Shown in pieces: positions 1 to 7,538 of a stretch of DNA of 64,000 bases. The stretch lies in the NCBI GenBank assembly GCA_031082315.1, contig JAVHLC010000003.1, positions 62,001 to 126,000 on the forward strand, written 5' to 3'. Below the pieces are notes generated by a model, which saw only the letters and a list, made by a program, of their open reading frames with translations, was not told where the DNA came from and made no database searches. Numbering within the stretch: the first letter of the stretch is position 1; the number at the start of each line of letters is the position of its first letter. This stretch comes from Thermodesulfobacteriota bacterium (lineage in GTDB: Bacteria > Desulfobacterota > QYQD01). Made by a program: the position numbers and the translations under genes.

Positions 1-1
1 G

Positions 2-637
2 GCCAGATACTGGCTGCACAGCGCCCTGGTCATGGTAAACGGCAAGAAGATGTCCCGTTCAGCCGGTAATTTTATTACCTTGCGGGACCTGCTGGAAAAA
101 GGATGTACCGGCCGGGAAGTTCGTTTCCTTCTTATTTCTACGCACTATCGGAAACCCCTGCGTTTTTCCTACCGGACCCTGGATGCCGCGCAGAGTTCCC
201 TTAGGCGGCTGGATGATCTTATCCACCATCTGAATGTGCTTGTCCCCGGAGAACCGCATCCGGAGGCAGCCACGTATGTATCGACCATGGAGCAGGAATT
301 CATCGTGGCCATGGATGACGACCTGAACGTGGCCGGGGCCCTGGCCGCTCTTTTCAACTTCATCAAAAAGATAAACCCGATTATAGATGCCCGTAACCTG
401 GATCGTGACCAGATCGCCTACACCCTGGCTGTCCTGAAAAAGCTGGATACTGTGCTCGGAATCATGGATTTCAAGGAAGAGACACTCGATCCGGAGATTG
501 CGGCCTTGATTGAGAAAAGAGAAGAGGCCCGCGAGAGAAAAGATTGGGTCCTGGCCGATCAGATGCGCGAACAACTCTCCGCTCATGGTATAATGGTTAT
601 CGACACGCCGCGCGGCCCCATCTGGCGGAAGAAATAG
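2..637 (+). CDS. cysS: Cysteinyl-tRNA synthetase, C-terminal part (partial)
   Basis: The gene enters from the left edge, open in frame from base 2. It attaches cysteine to tRNA-Cys in the cytoplasm. The sequence WLHSALVMVNGKKMSRSAGN is the KMSKS-loop region of class I CysRS (KMSRS at bases 47-61), followed by a helical DALR-type anticodon-recognition region. The protein ends with DTPRGPIWRKK, the usual short C-terminus of bacterial CysRS. The HIGH motif and the zinc site would lie upstream of the window. Downstream begins a non-coding stretch with a CACAGAGG-type repeat. Identification is by family knowledge and is firm. Confidence 0.95.
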   Translation, partial: ARYWLHSALVMVNGKKMSRSAGNFITLRDLLEKGCTGREVRFLLISTHYRKPLRFSYRTLDAAQSSLRRLDDLIHHLNVLVPGEPHPEAATYVSTMEQEFIVAMDDDLNVAGALAALFNFIKKINPIIDARNLDRDQIAYTLAVLKKLDTVLGIMDFKEETLDPEIAALIEKREEARERKDWVLADQMREQLSAHGIMVIDTPRGPIWRKK

Positions 638-650
638 GGGGAAAGAGTTG

Positions 651-690
651 TTCACCACAGAGGCACAGAGGGCACCGAGAGTAAGAGCAT
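651..690. repeat. CACAGAGG-type word repeat, half element
   Basis: The tract reads TTCACCACAGAGGCACAGAG followed by a degenerate continuation. The same vocabulary occurs at 1211-1310, 13736-13822, 30644-30691 and 47897-48125. Only one arm is seen here. Confidence 0.6.
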
Positions 691-740
691 TTTAATTTGC
701 CTGGAGATATCCGCAGATCAAATTCCGTAATAAAGGCAGA

Positions 741-821
741 TTGAAGCTCCCCGCAGCAAGCTGCGGGGAATCTCCGTATGCAAGGTAAAATGCATCGTAT
801 TCGCTCGCTATGCATGTTCAA
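741..821 (+). repeat. GC-hairpin dispersed repeat, copy 1
   Basis: An 81-bp sequence with a perfect palindrome CCCCGCAGCAAGCTGCGGGG near its left end, and TTCGCTCGCTATGCATGTTC at its right end. It recurs inverted at 21730-21817 and directly at 54361-54475. This copy ends directly before the ATG at 822 of the GxxExxY gene. No coding function is evident. Confidence 0.85.
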
Positions 822-1193
822 ATGGATATAAACGATCTTACCGGTGAAGTCATCAGCGCAGCTATTGAGGTTCATAAGATCCTTGGACCTGGCCTATTGG
901 AATCTGCTTATGAGGAATGCTTGTGTCGTGAGCTTGAATTAAGACAAATTCTTTACGACAGGCAAAAGGAGCTTCCTATAGAGTACAAGGGCATCAAATT
1001 AGATTGCGGCTATCGCTTGGATGTGCTCGTGGAAAACAGGTTAGTTCTTGAATTAAAAGCCTGTGATGCTCTGCAGCCGATACACAAGGCCCAGCTTCTG
1101 ACCTATCTAAAATTGACCGGTATCAAAGTAGGTCTCCTAATTAACTTTAATGTGCCTATCTTAAAGCAAGGGATAAAGCGGATGGTCAAGTGA
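822..1193 (+). CDS. GxxExxY family protein
   Basis: A 123-residue protein of the GxxExxY family, related in fold to PD-(D/E)xK nucleases; the cellular role of the family is not established. The naming motif is present as GLLESAY, followed by the nuclease-like core [22 protein letters not shown], here containing the D, E and K of a PD-(D/E)xK site, then [11 protein letters not shown] place the start at ATG 822 ([10 protein letters not shown]) rather than ATG 810, because 810 lies inside a dispersed repeat and homologues begin with the short NDLTG segment. It is a single gene between repeat tracts, as is common for this family in environmental genomes. Confidence 0.85.
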   Translation: MDINDLTGEVISAAIEVHKILGPGLLESAYEECLCRELELRQILYDRQKELPIEYKGIKLDCGYRLDVLVENRLVLELKACDALQPIHKAQLLTYLKLTGIKVGLLINFNVPILKQGIKRMVK

Positions 1194-1210
1194 GAGAGGA
1201 ATGAAGATTT

Positions 1211-1310
1211 ATTCACCACTGAGGCATTGAGGTCACAGTGGTTTTTTCTTTCTCCCCATGGGCAAAAACAATATCTCTGTGTTCTCTGTGACTCTGTGGT
1301 AAGAAAAAAC
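1211..1310. repeat. CACAGAGG-type repeat, inverted-arm element
   Basis: The left arm (1211-1240, CACTGAGGCATTGAGGTCAC) and the right arm (about 1274-1300, CTCTGTGTTCTCTGTGACTC) are imperfect reverse complements around a short AT-rich core. The transcript could fold into one long hairpin just ahead of the nitroreductase gene. Confidence 0.6.
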
Positions 1311-1336
1311 TCTTTGCGGTAGAAAAGGAGGGACTC

Positions 1337-2002
1337 ATGGATATAGCAGAAGCCATTCATAACCGCAGGAGCACCCGGGCTTTCCTGCCCAAACCGGTTC
1401 CAAAGACCGTGATTGAAAATATCTTGGATGCCGCCCGGTGGGCCCCCTCCTGGGGCAACACCCAGCCCTGGGAATTTCTGGTCGTGGGCGGAGAGGCCTT
1501 AGGGAAGATCGGTAAGGATTTTTGCTGCCGCCTGGCAGAGGGCGCAAAGGACAATCCCGATATTTCCATGCCGGCGGAGTGGGATGAGCCTTATAAGGGC
1601 CGCTATCAGCAGGTGGGTAGAGGGCTTTTTGATACGCTGGGTGTAGCCCGTGACGATAAGGCGGCCCGAAATGCGCACTATCAGAAGATGTATGCCTTTT
1701 TCGGCGCTCCCGCAGTCATCTTTATCCTCATGGGAGAAAATCTTGGCCACTATTCACTCTTTGACTGCGGGAGCGTCACCCAGACTATCTGCCTCCTGGC
1801 CAAGAGGGAAGGGCTGGGCACCTGCATCCTGGCCGCTGCCGTCCGCCACCCGGATATCATCCGGGCACACCTATCCGTGCCCCCCGGCAAGAAGTTCGTT
1901 ATCGGCATAGCCATCGGCTATCCAGACCCGGATTTGCCGTACGACAAATTCCGGAGCAGCCGCGTGCTGCTGGGGGAGATTGTAAGTTGGGTGGACCTAT
2001 AA
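1337..2002 (+). CDS. Nitroreductase family protein
   Basis: A 221-residue flavoprotein of the NfsB/FRP-like nitroreductase family, expected to bind FMN and use NAD(P)H; the natural substrate is not predictable. The N-terminus IHNRRSTRAFLPKPV carries the conserved RRSxRxF phosphate-binding signature, and ARWAPSWGNTQPWEFLVV is the typical second FMN motif. The C-terminal part has GLGTCIL and the IGIAIGYPD element. The start is ATG 1337 with AAAGGAGG about 8 bases upstream. The DUF169 gene follows 30 bases later on the same strand, suggesting co-transcription. Confidence 0.9.
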   Translation: MDIAEAIHNRRSTRAFLPKPVPKTVIENILDAARWAPSWGNTQPWEFLVVGGEALGKIGKDFCCRLAEGAKDNPDISMPAEWDEPYKGRYQQVGRGLFDTLGVARDDKAARNAHYQKMYAFFGAPAVIFILMGENLGHYSLFDCGSVTQTICLLAKREGLGTCILAAAVRHPDIIRAHLSVPPGKKFVIGIAIGYPDPDLPYDKFRSSRVLLGEIVSWVDL

Positions 2003-2032
2003 AAGACGACGGAGTTTTTTGAGGATTGCGTT

Positions 2033-2833
2033 ATGGCGAGAACAGATGACCTTTTTGCCCTGGCTGAAAAAGACAAACTCTCATATCAGGAAATATCAGA
2101 TATATTTGAGAGACTCCTTAAGCTCGATTTCCCGCCGGTCGCGGTGAAGTTTTTCTTTGATGAAGAGGAGATGGGGCAATACAAACCGGACAGGATTCCG
2201 CTGCACCCCATAACCTTCTGTGCCTTCATCGCCGCGTCAAGGGCTTCCGGGTACGTACTGGTGGGCGGGGAAGAAAAACTCCTGTGTGCCAGCGCAAAAT
2301 ATGTTTTTGGCTGGAGACCGTGCGATGATAAGGAAATAGCAAGGCATATGAAGTATGCCAAAGATCGCGGGCAGGCGGAAAAATTTGCCAAGGCTAGGCC
2401 CAGGCTCCCCGAAGGGAAATTAAAAGGCTTCTTGACCTCTCCACTGGAAAAGACCCCGGTTGCCCCGGATGTTGTTCACGTTACCTGCACCCCCTTTCAG
2501 GCCTATCATATTCTAAACGATTACATGGCGGCGATGGATGTGCATCTTTTGCCTGTTACCCAGATGGTAGGCTCTGCAGTCTGCGGCGGCGATGTGATAG
2601 CCTATCAAACCGGCAGGGCCAACATGACTACCATGTGCAGCGGGAGTTACACATCGGGGAAGACGGAACGGGGAGAGGTGAATGTGGCTGTTCCCGGGGA
2701 TCAGATAGAGGCGGTAGCGAAGAGGATGCTGGAAAGGACCGTTCGCAACAGGGGAGTCTCGTTCCTGCGCAAAAGGGAACCCTATCCCGGATTTGATGTC
2801 TGCGGAGGGTGTCCGATGTTGGTGTTCAAGTAA
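2033..2833 (+). CDS. DUF169 domain protein (COG2043)
   Basis: A 266-residue cytoplasmic protein of the DUF169 family, found in anaerobic bacteria and archaea and of unknown function. Family features are the opening KLDFPPVAVKFF, the cysteine in ITFCAFIAASRA, the internal FGWRPCDDKE, and the C-terminal FDVCGGCPMLVF with paired cysteines that could bind a metal or cofactor (inference). It lies between a nitroreductase and a PfkB kinase and overlaps or closely abuts the latter, so the three may form one transcription unit. No reaction can be assigned from sequence. Confidence 0.85.
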   Translation: MARTDDLFALAEKDKLSYQEISDIFERLLKLDFPPVAVKFFFDEEEMGQYKPDRIPLHPITFCAFIAASRASGYVLVGGEEKLLCASAKYVFGWRPCDDKEIARHMKYAKDRGQAEKFAKARPRLPEGKLKGFLTSPLEKTPVAPDVVHVTCTPFQAYHILNDYMAAMDVHLLPVTQMVGSAVCGGDVIAYQTGRANMTTMCSGSYTSGKTERGEVNVAVPGDQIEAVAKRMLERTVRNRGVSFLRKREPYPGFDVCGGCPMLVFK

Positions 2834-2838
2834 CCCGA

Positions 2839-3738
2839 ATGCGCTCCTTTCAGGTTTTTGGTCTGGGGCAGTGCTGCCTGGATTATATCGGGAAAGTGGA
2901 CGCCTATCCTCCGCCGGATGTGAAGTGCGAGTTCTCCGATATGGTCGTGCAGGGCGGCGGGCCGGTGGCTACGGCCCTGGTCGCCCTGGCCCGCTGGGGC
3001 GTTTCGTGTACCTTTGCCGGTGTGGTGGGGGATGATGTATTCGGCGGCAGCATCAAGGCCTCACTGGATGCTGAAGGCGTAGATACCGGTGGTATCCTGG
3101 TCAGGAAGGGGTTTGCCTCTCAGTTCGCCTTTATTGTAGCTGAACCCGGAGTAGGGAGGCGCACGATCTTCTGGCGAAGGCCCACCGGCCCTCCTCCAAA
3201 CCCTGAAGAGATCGACTACAGTCTTATCCGCAAGGCCAAAGTACTCCACACCGACGGCCTTTTTATCGAGGCCTCCCTTGCCGCTTGTAAGGCCGCCAGG
3301 GAGGCGGGAGTCCAGGTCGTCGTGGACGCCGGCTCCCTCCGCGAGGGCATGCTGGATCTCGCCCGGTTGAGCGATTATTTTCTGGCCTCTGAAACCTTTG
3401 CGAGGGCTTTGGTGGGCGCGGACAAACCGCTGGAGGCCTGCTACAGGCTGGCCGGGCTTGGCCCCCGCGTTGCCGGCGTAACCCTGGGGCCGAGAGGCTA
3501 TGTGGCCCTGGCCGAGGGCGCGATCATTGAGCGGCCTGCCTATCCGGTGGAGGCCGTGGATACCACGGGCTGCGGCGATGTCTTTCACGCAGGCTTTATT
3601 TACGGCCTGATACAGGGATGGGATGTCCACAAAAGTCTTGATTTTGCCGCATGGGCCGCGGCCATGGTCAGCCTCAAACCAGGGGGAAGAGCCGGCATCC
3701 CGTCTCGAGAACAACTCAGGGAAAAAGGTTACACCTAA
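2839..3738 (+). CDS. PfkB family carbohydrate/nucleoside kinase
   Basis: A 299-residue sugar-kinase-like protein of the ribokinase/PfkB superfamily. The N-terminal GLGQCCLDYIGKVDAYP and the glycine-rich GGGPVATALVALARWG form the substrate lid and sugar site. The C-terminal DTTGCGDVFHAGFIYGL holds the catalytic aspartate and anion hole. The substrate is not predictable. I prefer ATG 2839, six bases after the DUF169 stop. A GTG at 2809 in the same frame would add ten residues and overlap DUF169 by 25 bases. The stop codon directly abuts an inserted RAYT/REP remnant on the opposite strand. Confidence 0.88.
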   Translation: MRSFQVFGLGQCCLDYIGKVDAYPPPDVKCEFSDMVVQGGGPVATALVALARWGVSCTFAGVVGDDVFGGSIKASLDAEGVDTGGILVRKGFASQFAFIVAEPGVGRRTIFWRRPTGPPPNPEEIDYSLIRKAKVLHTDGLFIEASLAACKAAREAGVQVVVDAGSLREGMLDLARLSDYFLASETFARALVGADKPLEACYRLAGLGPRVAGVTLGPRGYVALAEGAIIERPAYPVEAVDTTGCGDVFHAGFIYGLIQGWDVHKSLDFAAWAAAMVSLKPGGRAGIPSREQLREKGYT

Positions 3739-4100
3739 CCCAGTAGGGTGGGCTTTGCCCACCGTCTTTGCCACACCGTACCTTCTCTATGCTTCTTTCG
3801 AGACGGGGTTGGATTCGGGGTGTCCAGCCAACATCGGGCCTTCTTGGTAAATTCAGTCTTTATCAGCGCCCAACGCAACGAATAATCAATTTCTCCATCC
3901 GGTAAACGCCAAATGCAGTGCATATGATCCGGCAGCAAGACCCAGGCTTCAATGATGAAAGGATGCGAATTGCGCACCCTTGCGGTGATTTCACGTAACA
4001 GTGCTCTCGATTCCTCCAGACAAAGAGTCGGCTGCCGTTGGTACGTAACCACCGTGAAAAAATATGTATTTCCCTTCCGTGCCCTTCGATAATTCGGCAT
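3735..4100 (-). pseudogene. REP-associated tyrosine transposase (RAYT), 3'-truncated
   Basis: A 121-residue protein of the Y1/IS200-like RAYT family, normally about 170-200 residues, which nicks REP palindromes. The N-terminus MPNYRRARKGNTYFFTVVTY is the family opening. WVLLPDHMHCIWRLPDGE carries the HUH metal-binding histidines (DHMH). After GTVWQRR the family normally continues with a helix holding the catalytic tyrosine and a YNPVKHG motif. Here the reading frame runs instead into the REP palindrome and ends WAKPTLLG, which is translated REP sequence. The protein probably lacks part of its active site and is likely inactive. Confidence 0.82.
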
Positions 4101-4163
4101 TTAAAATATGACCCGTATCCACAACATATTGTCAGCGGTTTTGGTGGGCAAAGCCCACCCTAC
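3735..4163. mobile_element. REPtron remnant: RAYT gene between inverted REP palindromes
   Basis: A RAYT transposase gene (minus strand) is bracketed by a perfect inverted pair of a 21-bp palindromic REP: GTAGGGTGGGCTTTGCCCAC plus C at 3743-3763, and its exact reverse complement at 4143-4163. The left REP overlaps the end of the transposase gene. The element lies immediately 3' of the PfkB kinase stop. This is the standard REP-RAYT arrangement, but the transposase is truncated. Confidence 0.8.
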
Positions 4164-4186
4164 ATGGCTGTCCCCCCCGTCCCCCT

Positions 4187-4230
4187 AGGTGGTGTGGGGA
4201 CCGGGGGAGAGAAGCCCCCGGTTACCCGAT
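4187..4230 (+). mobile_element. Group II intron 3'-end fragment
   Basis: The sequence AGGTGGTGTGGGG followed by a GC-rich hairpin and GGTTACCCGAT matches the 3' half of domain V, domain VI and the 3' splice end of bacterial group II introns. A second, longer copy lies at about 5085-5359. The 5' half of domain V is missing, so this is a dead fragment abutting the right REP. Confidence 0.6.
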
Positions 4231-4245
4231 TGTGTGATTCATTCT

Positions 4246-5003
<758 letters not shown>

Positions 5004-5084
5004 AGTTTCCTCAATTTTTCGTTTTATTTGGTCACACAACAAATTGAACTCAGCCGCGCCGCCTGGGCGTTGCGGGAAAATCGA

Positions 5085-5359
5085 CATCATTGCCCGGCGT
5101 TGGCTGTAGTGACGGGTGTACGCCCGGCATGGGCGTGAACTTATGGGGTGCAAATCCCCTGTACGTGAACCCTGTCCACGTGGTGATACGTTAGCAGAAG
5201 TACTAGCCGAAGGCAAGGGTGGAATCGTAAGAGACCGGCTGAAGGAAGCTGAACATCCATTATCCGGCTACGGCCCAATAGGCTTTATGAACCGCCTAGT
5301 GCGGACCCGCAGGCCAGGTGGTGTGGGGGCTGGGGGAGAGAAGCCACCGGTTACCCAAT
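5085..5359 (+). mobile_element. Group II intron remnant without ORF
   Basis: The 5' part resembles intron domain I: GCCCGGCATGGGCGTGAAC, GGGGTGCAAATCCCC and GGTGATACGTTAGCAGAAG. The 3' part is a domain V-like hairpin at 5288-5323 (ACCGCCT pairing with AGGTGGT around GTGCGGACCCGCA), a domain VI hairpin, and the end GGTTACCCAAT at 5359. The reverse-transcriptase ORF is absent, so it is internally deleted. The 5' boundary is approximate. A shared 3' end occurs at 4187-4230. Confidence 0.65.
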
Positions 5360-5377
5360 TATATGTCAGAGCAATTA

Positions 5378-5641
5378 TTATTTTGTATGAGCAGGTGTTC
5401 GCTTCTTAGAAGGAATAATCGCAATCAATGACCGGAGCGCTTTGTTGACTGATTCCGAGTCTGAAAAATACTTTCTAACATCCGGCTCCAACATAACTGC
5501 TCCGTCTTCAAGCTTAAAATATTGGACTGAGGTAGTACCGTCCTCGTTATGAATGACTACCTTATGACCAGCACGATATGCTTTATAATATTTCCCCCGC
5601 ACCGCACCTTTCATGCTTAAAAAATCGTATTCCGATTTCAT
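5378..5641 (-). CDS. Small protein, antitoxin-like
   Basis: An 87-residue protein starting MKSEYDFLSMKGAVRGKYY. The opening MKxEYDF followed by an RGKYY segment resembles small proteins annotated as antitoxins or hypothetical proteins beside toxin genes. The C-terminal SESVNKALRSLIAIIP resembles the ribbon-helix-helix tail of BrnA-like antitoxins. The start ATG 5641 has GAGGG about 6 bases upstream. No partner toxin is visible on either side; its neighbours are an intron remnant and the YkgJ gene. The antitoxin role is a guess from resemblance. Confidence 0.55.
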   Translation of the reverse strand: MKSEYDFLSMKGAVRGKYYKAYRAGHKVVIHNEDGTTSVQYFKLEDGAVMLEPDVRKYFSDSESVNKALRSLIAIIPSKKRTPAHTK

Positions 5642-5722
5642 ATAAGTCCCTCTAACATATTTATATTCTATTTAAAATATCCTTGACAAGCTTTTTCTAG
5701 GCGTTTACTTCTTTTTGGTGAA

Positions 5723-6307
5723 ATGATGGACATAGAGGAAAAGAAAAAGCAACTCCGGGCGTTATACGACGAGTATGAGGAAGGTGTGGCTGAGTTTAAG
5801 AAAGCAGCGGCGTGTGAGGCGGGGTGTGCGGACTGCTGCATAGGTGTGGGCGATATCGACATTACTACCTTGGAAGGGGTCATCATCCGGGAGCGGATGG
5901 ATACGTTTGACAAGACGCTCCAGGCCGAAATAAAGGCCGGGCTGGCGCAGAACAAGGCGGAAAGGGAACAGAAAAAACTCTCCCGTTGCGCCTTTCTCAG
6001 GGCGGACAATACCTGTGTGATCTATGATATTCGTCCTTTCAGTTGCCGTCAGCTTTATTCGGTCAAAAGGTGCAACGGTGCACCGCCCACCATTCACCGT
6101 CAGGCGGTGAATCTGGCCAGGCAGACTGTAGATAAAATACAGCGGCTTGACTTTGGCGGGTATTCCGGGCATATCAGTTACATCCTCTATTTACTGGCTA
6201 AAGAAGACTTCAGAAAGAGGTATCTGCACGGTAAATCTGATCCCCGGAAGATAGTGGATTTTGGGCGAAGCCACGGAATAGTCATTAATCGTTTTGTCTC
6301 CGGCTGA
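5723..6307 (+). CDS. YkgJ family cysteine-cluster protein
   Basis: A 194-residue protein of the YkgJ/UPF0153 family, thought to chelate zinc or iron. The cysteines are in the typical spacing: CEAGCADCC near residue 31, CAFLRADNTCVIYDIRPFSC in the middle, and one more in VKRCNG. The rest is helical with no signal peptide. ATG 5723 and ATG 5726 are both possible starts; GGTG lies upstream. It precedes the aromatic operon but is separated from it by a promoter and attenuator, so it is probably not co-regulated. Function is unknown. Confidence 0.85.
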   Translation: MMDIEEKKKQLRALYDEYEEGVAEFKKAAACEAGCADCCIGVGDIDITTLEGVIIRERMDTFDKTLQAEIKAGLAQNKAEREQKKLSRCAFLRADNTCVIYDIRPFSCRQLYSVKRCNGAPPTIHRQAVNLARQTVDKIQRLDFGGYSGHISYILYLLAKEDFRKRYLHGKSDPRKIVDFGRSHGIVINRFVSG

Positions 6308-6320
6308 GGCCATTTTTTTC

Positions 6321-6349
6321 TTGACAAAGAACGGCCCCTTAGCTATGGT
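6321..6349 (+). promoter_or_regulatory. Sigma-70 promoter of the aromatic amino-acid operon
   Basis: TTGACA at 6321-6326, a 17-base spacer, and TATGGT at 6344-6349. Transcription would begin about 6356, just before the leader peptide. It is the only good promoter between the YkgJ gene and the operon. Confidence 0.7.
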
Positions 6350-6378
6350 CGGCTTTGTATATAAAGGGGAACCGGACG

Positions 6379-6462
6379 ATGGGAGAAAAGGGCTGCTGTG
6401 GTGGGAGATTTTATTACTTTTGCTACTATTATACCATGGTCTGCCCATCGTCTTTGGGATAA
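6379..6462 (+). CDS. Phe/Tyr-rich attenuation leader peptide
   Basis: A 27-codon reading frame starting ATG 6379, with AAGGGGA ending 10 bases upstream, and ending TAA 6460. It reads MGEKGCCGGR FYYFCYYY TMVCPSSLG: seven of eight consecutive residues (codons 11-18, bases 6409-6432) are phenylalanine or tyrosine. Such a run of the pathway's end products directly ahead of a terminator is the hallmark of ribosome-mediated attenuation (established for pheA, pheST and trp leaders). The stop codon lies just downstream of RNA segment 2, so a ribosome finishing translation would cover it. The operon that follows makes chorismate and the tyrosine branch. Confidence 0.85.
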   Translation: MGEKGCCGGRFYYFCYYYTMVCPSSLG

Positions 6463-6477
6463 CCCTTGCAAAATCTC

Positions 6478-6517
6478 AAGGTCGTGGGCAGGCAAAAAGC
6501 TCACGGCCTTTTTATTT
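6478..6517 (+). terminator. Attenuator terminator 1
   Basis: A 10-bp stem, GGTCGTGGGC with GCTCACGGCC (two G-U pairs), extendable by two A-U pairs, with a 9-base loop, followed by TTTTTATTT. Confidence 0.8.
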
Positions 6518-6522
6518 AAAGG

Positions 6523-6563
6523 AAAAGGCCGTGACAGAGGAATTCTTCACGGCCTTTTCTATT
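6523..6563 (+). terminator. Attenuator terminator 2
   Basis: A perfect 12-bp stem AAAAGGCCGTGA/TCACGGCCTTTT with a 12-base loop, followed by the U-rich run TTTTCTATT. It ends directly at the ribosome binding site AAAGGAGG of the first structural gene. Confidence 0.85.
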
Positions 6564-6578
6564 AAAGGAGGATAAGAG

Positions 6579-7376
6579 ATGACTGGAAAACAGATTCGTA
6601 TGGAGCGCATCTTCAACCGTAATACTAAAAAGACGGTTATTGTCCCCATGGACCATGGAGTGACGGTGGGTCCTATCGAAGGGCTTATTGACATGAAGAA
6701 GACCGTTAATGCGGTAGCCTCGGGCGGCGCCAATGCCATAGTCGTGCATAAAGGCATCGTAAGGGCCGGCCACCGTGGGGGGGGAAAAGATGTGGGTTTG
6801 ATTATCCACCTCTCGGGCAGCACCACTATATCGCCGTATCCCAATGCCAAGACCATGATCTGCACTGTGGAAGAGGCCATAAAGATAGGCGCGGATGCGG
6901 TCTCCATCCAGGTCAATGTGGGGAACGGCAATGATAGTGAGATGTTGAGGGACCTCGGGCAGACGGCCCGGATCGCCAGCGAGTGGGGGATACCGCTCCT
7001 GGCCATGATGTACCCGCGGGGCGAGAAGATTAAAAATGAATATGATCCGGAGATAATCAGGCATGTGGCCAGGCTGGGAGCAGAACTGGGAGCGGATATC
7101 GTCAAATGTTCTTATACGGGCGACCCGGAGTCCTTCCGGCGGGTGGTAGAGGGGTGTCCGGTTCCCGTGGTTATTGCCGGAGGTCCAAAGATGTCTTCGG
7201 ATCGGGATTTACTGACGATGGTCAGGGATGCTATAGACGCCGGGGCATCCGGTCTATCCATCGGACGCAATATCTTCCAGCATAAGAATCCGCAACACAT
7301 GACGGCTACGTTGAGCCGTATGGTGCATCGCCGGTATTCAGTAGAAGAGGCCCTGGAATATTTGAGCAAGGAATAG
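6579..7376 (+). CDS. aroA': 2-amino-3,7-dideoxy-D-threo-hept-6-ulosonate synthase (ADH synthase)
   Basis: A 265-residue DhnA-type class I aldolase. In the archaeal-type shikimate route it condenses a fructose-1,6-bisphosphate-derived 6-deoxy-5-ketofructose phosphate with aspartate semialdehyde, replacing DAHP synthase. [15 protein letters not shown] is the family's active-site opening. [16 protein letters not shown] carries the Schiff-base lysine. The C-terminal [12 protein letters not shown] and [13 protein letters not shown] form the phosphate site. The start ATG 6579 has AAAGGAGG 7-8 bases upstream. DHQ synthase II follows, which supports ADH synthase over fructose-bisphosphate aldolase. 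It is first in an operon behind the attenuator. Confidence 0.9.
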   Translation: MTGKQIRMERIFNRNTKKTVIVPMDHGVTVGPIEGLIDMKKTVNAVASGGANAIVVHKGIVRAGHRGGGKDVGLIIHLSGSTTISPYPNAKTMICTVEEAIKIGADAVSIQVNVGNGNDSEMLRDLGQTARIASEWGIPLLAMMYPRGEKIKNEYDPEIIRHVARLGAELGADIVKCSYTGDPESFRRVVEGCPVPVVIAGGPKMSSDRDLLTMVRDAIDAGASGLSIGRNIFQHKNPQHMTATLSRMVHRRYSVEEALEYLSKE

Positions 7377-7538
7377 GATTAATATTCAAGCCACAGAATC
7401 CACCGGGAAAAGACGGTTTCAACGTTTGAACGGTTTAAGCTGCTTGAACTGTTATTAGCGGGCAATTTCTCAGGCATTTCGAGGCAAACGAGGCGGTTAA
7501 CTTTTGATAATACTGTCTTCGTAGGAAGGAAATCATAT
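7377..7538. repeat. Intergenic palindromic word repeat (GTTTGAACGGTT type)
   Basis: A 162-bp gap inside the operon containing GGTTTCAACGTTTGAACGG and GCTTGAACTG, short self-complementary words. Similar words (GTTCAATCGTTCG, GCGAACGACTC) occur inside the deacetylase gene near 45580. No promoter is obvious. The ribosome binding site GGAAGGAAAT belongs to the next gene. Confidence 0.45.

Larger units (their letters stand above)
6375..6563 (+). promoter_or_regulatory. Six-segment tandem attenuator
   Basis: Six RNA segments pair in two exclusive registers. Segment 1 (6375-6383, GACGATGGG) pairs with 2 (6444-6452). Segment 3 (6480-6489, GGTCGTGGGC) pairs with 4 (6499-6508) as terminator 1. Segment 5 (6523-6534, AAAAGGCCGTGA) pairs with 6 (6547-6558) as terminator 2. 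Alternatively 2 (6439-6447) pairs with 3 (6485-6493) over 9 bp, and 4 (6501-6512) pairs with 5 over 12 perfect bp, which destroys both terminators. Stalling at the Phe/Tyr codons would favour the second register and read-through; complete translation would favour termination. Confidence 0.82.

Noticed and set aside
6294-6575. 93-residue plus-strand frame overlapping the attenuator, with a run of leucines
   Set aside because: It is the wrong frame over the Phe/Tyr leader peptide and runs through both terminators; the short leader in another frame fits better.
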